Shown piece by piece: positions 1-8,172 of a stretch of DNA of 64,000 bases. Numbering within the stretch: position 1 is the stretch's first letter; every line of letters starts with the position of its first letter. The stretch comes from Phymorhynchus buccinoides (Eukaryota > Mollusca > Gastropoda > Neogastropoda > Raphitomidae), in the NCBI GenBank assembly GCA_017654935.2, contig CM065682.1:39677682-39741681 (forward strand), given 5' to 3'. Under the pieces are notes generated by a model, which had not been told where the DNA came from, made no database searches, and saw only the letters and a program-made list of their open reading frames with translations. Both the position numbers and the translations under genes were made by a program.

Positions 1-152
<152 letters not shown>

Positions 153-359
153 ACTTCGATTAGATAACTCCCTCCCGTAACAATGACATGACTGATCATC
201 ATGTGTTTGTGCTGATGTGGCCCAAAGTTGATGACTTGGCAAAAGAAAGGGGGGGGGGGGAAATAAGAACGCTAGAAAGCCAGGGTAGGTCCACCCCTAC
301 CCGTGTAACCTACCCCCTACTGCTAAGCAATGAAGGGTGTCTGGACTGTCAGCAGACAG

Positions 360-543
360 TGGATGGTAGTTCAGTTTAACGTCGCGTATCGGCTTTCGCC
401 ATGTACGACGGGCTGAACAAACCAACCAGGGTATAAAGAAAAAATTTATGTTCCTGAATCACTGTGCCTTCCCAGGTCGAGAGGACGTAAAACCTGAATT
501 CATTCATGAATCACTGTCTTAGCCAAAAGGCCGAGAAGCGATC
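360..543 (-). mobile_element. SINE with U2 snRNA-like head (copy A, first)
   Basis: On the minus strand the element starts with 26 nt (542 to 517) matching the 5' end of U2 snRNA (ATCGCTTCTCGGCCTTTTGG followed by CTAAGA). It then leaves U2 and continues into a body ending in GACGTTAAACTGAAC and CCATCC. A second locus at 11,498 shares head and body, which marks a dispersed family. This copy has about 50 bp extra between head and body, containing the GAGGACGTAAAAC motif seen at other repeats and bounded by repeated GAATCACTG. U2-derived SINE heads are known in some animals. Only the 5' end of U2 is present, so this is not a U2 gene. Confidence 0.75.
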
Positions 544-599
544 AAGGTTATTTTTCAAAAATGAGCAGTGTGCTAACGGGTGGTTAAGAAGTCGGATGG

Positions 600-690
600 A
601 AAGAGGGGAGGGGAGGTGTGTGTGTGTGTGTGTGTGTGGGGGGGGGGGGGGTAAAGGGGGGGGGGGGGGTAAGGGGGGACTGGTCAAGAA
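600..690. repeat. (GT)n and poly-G tract
   Basis: A (TG)n run passes into several uninterrupted G runs separated by TAAA or TAA. The G runs differ in length in copies B (about 27,045-27,120) and C (about 57,042-57,090). Such G runs could form quadruplex structures and are also hard to sequence, so the lengths are uncertain. Confidence 0.8.
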
Positions 691-864
691 ATGAAAGGGA
701 AAAAGGTGAAGAGAGATGGGAGGTGGGGGTGGGGGAGTGGGGGATGGCAGATTGTCAATAGCTTTTGGGGTAAGTGAAGGAGTGGGTAGTGTGTGGAAAG
801 GAGACGCTGACTAGGCCTATGTGGCATTCTCAAAATGGATCTGTTCTCAATATGTCTGCGCATG

Positions 865-940
865 TGCGAAGAGTTAGGGATAGGTTTTGGGGTTCGTGTT
901 AGGCATAGGGTTAGGAATATGTTTAGGGTCAATTTAGTAT
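865..940 (+). repeat. Degenerate TTAGG(G)-like repeats
   Basis: Spaced variants of GTTAGG/ATAGG/TTTAGGG occur in succession, each separated by a few bases. They resemble decayed telomere-type or related simple repeats. The same stretch is in copies B (about 27,312-27,380) and C (about 57,280-57,345). Confidence 0.45.
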
Positions 941-1135
941 CGAATACACAAAAGGTAAAATTTGATGGTACGTCATGATCGATTTCGCACATGCGCAGAC
1001 ATGTTGAGAACAAATCCATTTTGAGAATGCCACACCTATACTAAAGCCATCCTACGAGACAGCTGATTCAAACTAAGTTGTCCAGGTGTTACCTACATTT
1101 TCTGACATTGTACATCGTACAAAGAAAATTAGTGT

Positions 1136-1198
<63 letters not shown>

Positions 1199-1294
1199 CA
1201 TACTTTAGTACATCATTATTTTAGGCTATGTTGTAGGCCTACCTTTCGCCGCCTTTACCATACCTCTATTATTATTATTATTATTATTATTATT
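1136..1294. repeat. (CT)n and (ATT)n microsatellites
   Basis: A pure CT run (about 1136-1193) is followed after 70 bp by an ATT run (1267-1294). Copies B and C have shorter or longer versions at 27,580-27,630 and 57,551-57,613. Nothing gene-like lies between 690 and 1700; the 81-residue ORF at 1318-1563 is present in all three copies but shows no recognisable motif. Confidence 0.85.
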
Positions 1295-1711
1295 AGCCAA
1301 GGATTATTTCCATAACATTGAAAGAAGCGGACTTTGAGATTCAGTGTCGTAAACATGAGGCGGTGTCTAAAGTAGGCCTACAAGTTTCCTCTTTTGTCTC
1401 AATTAAACTCATTTTCAATAATCATAATAATGAATCATTGCCATCAATCGTAAATAATTATACTCAGCATCATGTGCATTGGTTTAAACTAATTAATTCA
1501 ATTCGTAATCAATCATGTACCAAAGCAGCATCAAGACGAAGATGGCAGAGCAACATGTCATGACTTTTACAATAAAAGTCAATAAATACCTCGATGTATG
1601 GAAGTTCGTAAAAGTTTAAGTCGCTACATTTCATCGATAATTCAACATCGACCCAGCACCAGAACAACTTGTCCCTAAGGGCTTTCCGCCATGAGGACGT
1701 AAAACCTCCAC

Positions 1712-1926
1712 CAGACCTGTTTACCCCCTACATAAGTCTTGAGTAGTCTGGATAGCTGAAAGTGAAATGAGTAGTTTGGGTGCAACATGTGTAGTTTTAT
1801 TCATTAAACCATCAAACAATGTTCACTGAAAATGAGTAGAATCTAGCATTATCTTCAATTTGGAAGAGTAGTAGAGATCCAAATTGAGTAGAATACTACT
1901 CGAAAAGAGTAGAGTAAACAGGTCTG
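1712..1926. mobile_element. MITE-like element, CAGACC termini (copy A)
   Basis: Ends are inverted: CAGACCTGTTTAC on the left and GTAAACAGGTCTG on the right (13 bp). Flanks CTCCAC (1706-1711) and TTCCAC (1927-1932) look like a 6-bp target duplication with one change. The internal sequence carries repeated GAGTAG/CTACTC motifs. Related copies lie at 22,441, 41,246 and 43,486 with shortened right ends. It has no ORF, so it would be non-autonomous. Confidence 0.7.
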
Positions 1927-2489
1927 TTCCACTCAACAACAATCACTCGAAAGTTGACAGGCAAAATAATTTTAAACTAAAGAAACCGTGAAAAAAAACT
2001 ACTACATAAAAATGTAAACCCGTTTTGTACTTACTGATGATCCGATGAAAACCTGATAGCAGTGAAACAATTATGTGCCTCTGCCATTTTCTTTCGTTCT
2101 TGATGTCTTTCTTCTCTTTCCCTCTGCCCTGTGCCCGGTCTTGTTGTAGAGGATGTTGCGACTAGCTGGCAGAGAACACGACTGGGAGAAAAGGGGACGC
2201 TACACAGGATAGACTGCTTCCCCTAGGGGTTTCCTTACACGCAACAAATTCAGCGGGGTTTGGGGGGACTCAGCAGCCAATCAGCTCAGCTCTCTCACTG
2301 GCTGGACACAGATTGTTGCCGTAATGTGCTGACGTAAACTGTACAGGCCTTGTACACAGGCTTACACCAAAGACACATAGTAGAGAGAAAGAGAGAGAGA
2401 GAAGCTCTGAGCAGAGCCAGTGAATCTTAGTTGGCTTTGCTCTAAGTGTCTCAACACACTTCATTCTACAGTTTGAGATTGGGAAAGTT

Positions 2490-2763
2490 TATACCCTCTG
2501 TTAATTATTGGTTTTAAATTCGAGTGTTATGAATTTCGATCGACGCTTTATTGACGGATAATCTTTAAAGTTTAAATAAGAGTCACAACAGAGATAGCCT
2601 GTGGCGAACACTAAATGAGCCAAAGTCCTGTCACCACACACTGGGATACGTAGCATTGTGCCCACGTCTCTGTATGTCCCTGTCTCTATGTGCCCCCGTT
2701 TCATGTCTTTCATGTGCTCGACAAAAAGCGCAATATAAGTGTCCATTTATTATTATTATTATT
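2490..2763 (+). repeat. Dispersed repeat ending in (TTA)n
   Basis: The stretch ends with AAGCGCAATATAAGTG followed by ATT/TTA repeats, the kind of 3' tail found on many LINE/SINE families. It also holds three degenerate 16-bp units at 2658-2705 that match the reverse complement of the minisatellite at 3751-4420. Minus-strand ORFs here (2270-2464, 2501-2746) are unchanged in all copies but show no domain. Confidence 0.45.
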
Positions 2764-2956
2764 TTAACAACTTTATCAAAACAAATTTTTGTTTTCTCTT
2801 TAAAATAACTCTATATTAAAGAAATTTGTCCCCTTCCTCTAACTAAAAATTAATGGTAATGTCCGATATGGCTTAGGCCGGGAGGACGTAAAACAAACCT
2901 TTAGTTATTATTATTTACCCGCTTTCTATGATTGTGTCCCCGTCCTATTGGGGTCT

Positions 2957-3182
2957 GCAACGAACACCTTTTGCAAGAGTAAATGCCCTTGGAGGGTGGG
3001 GGAAGATGGCTCAGTACTGACCAGACATGGGGATAACTCTCGCCAATAACCCCTATTTGATGCCACTAAATGGCTGCCTTTCGCAAGAGTGAATGCAAGA
3101 CTGTGAATGCCCTTGTCAATACTGACCAGCAAGAGCAATTACTCTCACTGTCAAGGGCGTTAATAACACTAGTTGCAAAGGC
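2957..3182 (+). repeat. Dispersed repeat, also present inverted at 51,276
   Basis: About 225 bp containing two GCAAGAGT-type motifs and CTCGCCAATAACCC. A diverged copy in opposite orientation lies at 51,276-51,486 inside a WIPI intron, outside the triplicated segment. This identifies it as an independent dispersed element. Copies B and C carry it near 29,394-29,618 and 59,377-59,597. Confidence 0.7.
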
Positions 3183-3280
3183 CTATACCTCTCCATCTCT
3201 TCGTTTATCCTAAGCCTAACCCCATCCCTATCCGGCCAAACACCCGAACCCTAACACTAACCTTAACGCTTACCTGTACC

Positions 3281-3412
3281 CCGGTGTAGAGTGGCACAGA
3301 GGTAGGCCTAAAGCGTGTGTTCGCCTTGTGTCAAGCAAACCCGAGTTCGAATCTGGGTACAGGGGATTTTTCCTCTCACTTTTTGCACTAGGCCTTACGG
3401 TCTGAACGTGGA

Positions 3413-3443
<31 letters not shown>

Positions 3444-3660
3444 CGTGTGCCCATGCACTTAGCACACGTTAAACCCAGTGGCAACGAAAAAGTTGTCATT
3501 TGGTCAAAACTTACCCCCCTCCCCCCTTTTCTTCCTCATCAGTCACACAGAAATCGCATGTAAAATGCAAAATAAAACTTGGGTGGCGCGCCTCTGGCTG
3601 CGACGCGCTCTCCAGGTGGGAGAAACCCGAATTTCACAGAGACGCCTCCGTGACTATGAG
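3281..3660 (+). mobile_element. tRNA-headed SINE (copy A)
   Basis: The head has a Pol III box A-like stretch (TAGAGTGGCACAGAGG) and a box B (GAGTTCGAATC). A conserved-looking core follows (TCTTTCGGATGAGACGATAA then ACCGAGGTCCCGTGTG). From memory this resembles the shared central domain of the animal MetaSINE superfamily; that assignment needs a search. The tail ends in CACAGAGACGCCTCCGTGAC. Headless core-and-tail copies lie at about 12,225 and 37,756. Confidence 0.7.
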
Positions 3661-3723
3661 GTATCCAATGCCTAATACCTAACGTGAAGCTATGAGGTAT
3701 CCAATGCCTAATCCTAGCCCTGT

Positions 3724-3744
3724 ACCCTAACCCTTACCCTAACC
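3724..3744 (-). repeat. Interstitial telomere-like motif
   Basis: ACCCTAACCCTTACCCTAAC on the plus strand equals about three TTAGGG units with one change. It directly abuts the 16-bp minisatellite. Copies B (about 30,113-30,132) and C (about 60,104-60,123) retain two to three units at the same junction. Confidence 0.6.
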
Positions 3745-3750
3745 CGAGGC

Positions 3751-4420
3751 CCAGGGACACACAGAAACGGGGAGACATAGAGACGGGGACAAATAGATAT
3801 GGGGGCACACAGAGACGGGGACACACAGAGACGGGGACACACAGAAACGGGGACACACAGAGACGGGGACACACGTACAGAGACGGGGGCACACAGAAAC
3901 GGGGACACACAGAGACGGGGACAATTAGCGGATATGGGGGCACACAGATACGGGGACACACAGAGATGGGGACAAATAGATATGGGGGCACACAGAAACG
4001 GGGGCACACAGAGACGGGGAAACACGTACAGAGACGGGGGCACACAGAAACGGGGACACACAGAGACGGGGACAATTAGCGGATATGGGGGCACACAGAT
4101 ACAGAGACACGCAGAGACGGGGACAGAACAGAGACGGGGACATAGATATGGGGACACACAGAGACGGGGACATAGATATGGGGGCACACAGATACGGGGA
4201 CACACAGAGACGGGGACACATGTACAGAGACGGGGGCACACATAAACGGGGACACACAGAGACGGGGACAATTAGCGGATATGGGGGCACACAGATACGG
4301 GGACACACAGAGACGGGGACAATTAGCGGATATGGGGGCACACAGATACGGGGACACGCAGAGACAGAGACGGGGACATAGATATGGGGACACACAGAGA
4401 CGGGGACACACAGAGACGGA
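3751..4420. repeat. 16-bp minisatellite (copy A)
   Basis: Tandem variants of CGGGGACACACAGAGA, interspersed with GACAATTAGCGGATATGG and GGGACATAGATATG blocks that give a higher-order pattern. Copies B (30,131-30,803) and C (60,121-60,796) have almost the same unit order, with small unit gains and losses. Both strands stay open in several frames because of the composition; I do not treat those reading frames as genes. Confidence 0.95.
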
Positions 4421-4580
4421 GGCGGAGGAGGGAGGGAGTCGTGGTGGGAGGGGGGAGGGGGTTAGTGGTGGTGGTTGAGAGGGTGGCGGTGAGGAGGGGG
4501 AGTCTGTGAGGTCGATGTCAAGGGTATGGGGCTGTTTGATGTGGTACTACATGTAGTACATTGTAAGCGTCCAAGGTTAC

Positions 4581-4872
4581 CTGTGAATCTCTGATAGCAG
4601 TCTCTGTGATAGCCATGCTCTTGTTTCAGTTCTTCAGGCACTAACCGGCAAGAATGTTCCATGCGATAGTCAGGTGAATCAGGAGGTTCCAAAAGTCTAC
4701 GTTTACAGATGCCCTTGAGCTTTGTAAGTTTGTTTTCAGGTTCTTTTAATTCAGACATGTATGTAAAAGTGTCAGATTTTGAATCCTGGAAGTGAATCAC
4801 ATAAACTCGAGGCTTTTCCTGTTCAGATGAGGTGGTGGCAAAATCTGTGTGTTTTCGCTTTCGTGACGCCAT
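4581..4872 (-). CDS. Hypothetical protein, first-exon candidate (copy A)
   Basis: The frame opens at ATG 4872 (MASRKRKHTDFATTSSEQEK) and runs through a Cys/His-bearing C-terminal part with HSCRLVPEE and GYHRDCYQRFT. I chose the end at 4581 because CACAG followed by GTAACC is a good splice donor (phase 1); beyond it the frame runs into low-complexity codons. Spaced Cys/His residues followed by CYxxFT resemble N-terminal modules of uncharacterised, often transposon-associated invertebrate proteins, but I do not recognise the family. Across the three copies there is one amino-acid change (Asp to Glu at residue 33; A has Asp). No following exon was identified. Confidence 0.4.
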
Positions 4873-5984
4873 TACTTCTTAGATCTGCACCCCTCAGGCA
4901 TCTGCAATTGTGTTAGAATTTGTATGTAATAGAAGATTTTTATACAAGACATGATTTCTAAGCAATCAAGTGGTCATAAATGAAAAGATCTGCCAAAAAG
5001 ACGTTTTTAAGGATTCCGAGCGATATTCCAGTTTTGGGGGTAGGGATGATCTTTTTGCAACTGAGACATACCTAATCGGTCCAGAACCTTCAAACTTGGC
5101 CTGAATGACCCTAATACATTGTAGTTTGTGACAATATATGTCAAGTTAGGGATTTGTTGATTATTTCTTGTGAGAGATGACATCCTCTTTTAATCATGTA
5201 AATGACAGTACGTGAAGAACACGTGTCACGGAAACCAAGTTATAGCCTTATTAGTATTTGTAATGCTCTTTGTATGATACGTATTCATTTCTTTTACTAA
5301 ACTAGGAAGCAAATTATAGTTTTCTTAGTTTTAATATCGCTTGATTACTTATTGAAAATGCAATTGCCGAAATGAGGTTTAGGGGGGTACCCTTGCGGCA
5401 AGGGCAATAACTCTAAGACCAACCCAAATGTTTTGCTGTTAACATGCATAAATGGATTCAGCACACTCTGGAGCACATCGTAGACCTAGTCTGGTTTAGC
5501 CCTGGGGAGGGGGGGGGGGTGCAAGGAACTCCCCACACTCATTATTGACAGTCCATTGATTGTGATTTTTTACACCAATGGCCACTCATTTCTTATCATG
5601 ACTTTTTTCTCCCATGCCCTGTTTCAAGTGCATTTCAGGGGTAGTCTCAGTTGTCCGTTCATTGTCGTTCTTCACGTGATACAAACCCAATTTTTTTTAA
5701 ATGGATTTGATTTCAGCAAATGAAACAATGTTCCAAGAACTTGATTTGACCATTTCTGGGTGCATAACATGTTTATCTTGTACGTCACATTGTGCTAAAT
5801 ATCTTATCCCTAGTGAGTGTTGCTATGTATAAGTTTACTTAAGACAGAGACAAACAGAGAAAGCTAACAGTGAGAAACCAAAATAATGGTGTTCGCGGGA
5901 ATCGACGAGTAGTCCAAGGGACGCAATGCAGGGGTTGTCTACAGTACTGTAATGTAACATCGTTTTGCTTATTTCCCTTAGACT
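4873..5984. other. No gene seen
   Basis: AT-rich unique-looking sequence between the divergent ORFs at 4581-4872 (minus) and 6085-6434 (plus). A short G run lies near 5509. It could hold a promoter for either ORF, but no clear TATA box or initiator was recognised. Confidence 0.5.

Positions 5985-6071
<87 letters not shown>
5985..6071. repeat. (CT)n microsatellite
   Basis: Pure CT run just upstream of a candidate splice acceptor (TGTGTCAG at 6077-6084), so it could act as a polypyrimidine tract. In copy B the run length keeps an upstream ATG frame open through it; in A and C a stop intervenes. Confidence 0.9.
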
Positions 6072-6072
<1 letters not shown>

Positions 6073-6084
6073 ACTGTGTGTCAG

Positions 6085-6434
6085 CTCTGACTGATCGAAG
6101 AGTACAGAGACGACTGAGAGACAAACGCAGGAACAATGCCATTCAGAAGTGTGTGATTCACAAGTCGGAATCAGAAGAAATCTTGATGTGTGAGGCTGAT
6201 GATATCGTTTTAGAATATCGATGTGGTGATAGTGATGAGAAGGGACACAGGCCTACTGGCACACACTGGTTTGTAAAGCAGGCAGAAAAGAACCTCTTGT
6301 GCGAGGAGCGTGTTCGACTTGCCAGCTTGAGAAAAGGAAGACAAGTCGACGACACACAACATCACGCCATTCAAGCCCACGCTGAAAGAGATCTGCATTC
6401 TCTGGTTGAGTTGATTCGGCTTTACCTGGGATGA
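6085..6434 (+). CDS. Hypothetical protein, terminal-exon candidate (copy A)
   Basis: The open frame begins after the acceptor-like TGTGTCAG and runs to a stop at 6432-6434, about 116 codons. It has an Arg-rich start (LTDRRVQRRLRDKRRNNAIQ), an acidic middle (EADDIVLEYRCGDSDEKGH) and a charged end rich in His, Gln and Glu (DDTQHHAIQAHAERDLHSL). No family is recognised. Copies B and C differ by few residues (KR to KS near the start); copy C has a net 2-bp deletion near the end that changes the last residues. Normal amino-acid balance distinguishes it from the repeat ORFs nearby, but transcription is unproven. Confidence 0.35.
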
Positions 6435-6676
6435 TGGCAGCGTTTCCTGGCCCCAAGCAACGTTGAACTGCGCACTTTTCAATGACAATGTGATCGCCTT
6501 TGTTTGTAATCTGTGCTCGCAAAATGTTTTTAAAAAACACACCAAGAAGACAGTAATTGCCGTGGTTTCCATGTCAATCAAACAGATTTTGTTCGTTTTT
6601 ATGTTTCTCCCACCCCATCAACCCAAATTGAAACGGGCTAAAAAGGCCTACTCAATTAAAACTTCAGACTTCAGAC

Positions 6677-6677
<1 letters not shown>

Positions 6678-6712
<35 letters not shown>

Positions 6713-6740
6713 TGTCTCTCTCTCTGTCTCTGTCTCTCTC

Positions 6741-6821
<81 letters not shown>

Positions 6822-6922
6822 CCCTGGCTTTTCTTGATTTCAGTAGCTTTTCTTGATTACAGTAGTAGGGAAGAATTAGTAAAAACATCCCGTCAGCCAG
6901 TCAGACACGCTCTCTCTCTCTC

Positions 6923-6988
<66 letters not shown>
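6678..6988. repeat. Two (CT)n blocks
   Basis: A complex CT/TGTC tract (6678-6816) and a second CT run (6910-6988) flank a 90-bp spacer that contains two near-copies of GCTTTTCTTGATTNCAGTAG. In copy A the first block has a different TGTC pattern from B and C, which agree with each other. Confidence 0.9.
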
Positions 6989-6990
<2 letters not shown>

Positions 6991-7281
6991 AATCAACTTA
7001 TGCAGCCTGCTGACATCTCTTTGCTTACATCACGAATAGGGTTTCAAGGTATGAGGTAGATCTTTTTTCTAGACGTATGTGTTTATGGTACTATGATGTT
7101 TACAGTCCACTTCTGTTGTAATATTCCTGTTCCAGTCACCCCCTCCCCATTCCAGCTTCCCACTGAAAGGTGGAACGAGTGTGGGCAGGTAGAGCGATAA
7201 TGGAAAAACATTTTTTGCTTAAAGCGGATAATAAACCTGTAAAATATCTAGTAGACCTATCACAGACTCACAGGTTTTTAA

Positions 7282-7705
7282 AGACCCACCAGGTCACGTG
7301 TCAAAATCACGGGTTTCGCGTGTTTTCCCTCTTATAGCTGGTAAGAAATCTTGTTTTGACCAGGTTTGACTCCCATACAAATGACCCCAAATTGAAAACG
7401 AAACATCATTTTAAAGAGCAGCCTCAATTTGAAGTTGGAGGACATTTGTAAGTGGGTCACAGCTACCCAGAAAAAAGGGACTTAATCGTGGTGCGTCAGT
7501 CCGCGGTTGGGTGTTTTTCTGGGTAACGGTGACCCACATACAAAGTCCCCAACTTCAAATTGAGGCTACTCTTTAAAGTGATGTTTTGTTTTGAATTGGG
7601 GGGTATTTGTATGGGCGTCACTCCTGGTCAAAATAAGATTTCTTACCAGCTATAAGAGGGAAAACACGTGAAACCCGTGATTTTGACACGTGATCTGGTG
7701 GGTCT
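7282..7705. mobile_element. Foldback MITE with TTAA flanks (copy A)
   Basis: The two halves are long inverted repeats of about 190 bp each (about 90% identical by eye) around a roughly 50-bp loop. Termini are AGACCCACCAGGTCACGTG and its inverted partner, each directly flanked by TTAA (7278-7281 and 7706-7709). A TTAA duplication is the signature of piggyBac-type transposases (Kolobok also uses TTAA). No ORF is present, so it would be non-autonomous. Copies lie at 33,659-34,085 and from 63,652 to the window end. Confidence 0.8.
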
Positions 7706-7746
7706 TTAAGACTCAATACACGTATAATAAAAGACAAGCGCGTTGG

Positions 7747-7770
7747 AGAGGGGGGGGGGGGGGGGGGGGT
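7747..7770. repeat. Poly-G run
   Basis: Uninterrupted G run in a GAGG context; the copy B equivalent (34,130-34,151) is of similar length. Length is unreliable in any sequencing technology. Confidence 0.8.
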
Positions 7771-8172
7771 ACAGGTGTTCCGGAACTCCACAAACTAGAA
7801 AATAAAAGAGTGACAATCCGTGACTGCATGTCCGTCGTATAATGAAACTTCACGCCAGAGCTTTAGCAAATAATAAAAATCATGAGTTCACATCTTATTC
7901 TCCCAGGAGAGGCCTCCAATACTTTTTTACATTCAAATTATTGTCAGCTTCTGGGAAGAATCGTCCCATGTACACACCCCGAACGACATGTTGACCTCCC
8001 CCCCCCTCAACTAATTGATCCGCCCCTAGTACATTATTGTACATCTTTGGGACATCAAGACTTTAAAATCACAAGAAATGACCATTAATACCAATGACTT
8101 GCAAGACATTCCTTATATTGCTTGCTACTCTGTTTTTCATTCTAAAATGGAAGTAATATGTTAACGTTTACG

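Noticed and set aside
498..543. U2 snRNA gene
   Set aside because: Only the first 26 nt match; the branch-point recognition region and Sm site are missing.
1318..1563. 81-residue ORF starting MKEADFEIQ as a gene
   Set aside because: Present in all copies with one change, but composition follows AT-rich background and no family, splice or promoter signal was seen.
2270..2746. Minus-strand ORFs conserved in all three copies as genes
   Set aside because: Conservation reflects the recent segment copying; sequences are partly dispersed repeat and show no domain or exon signals.
3714..4478. Cys-rich ORFs (CVPVSVCPRLC type) and their plus-strand counterparts
   Set aside because: They are translations of the 16-bp minisatellite, open in several frames on both strands at once, with no start context or conserved ends.
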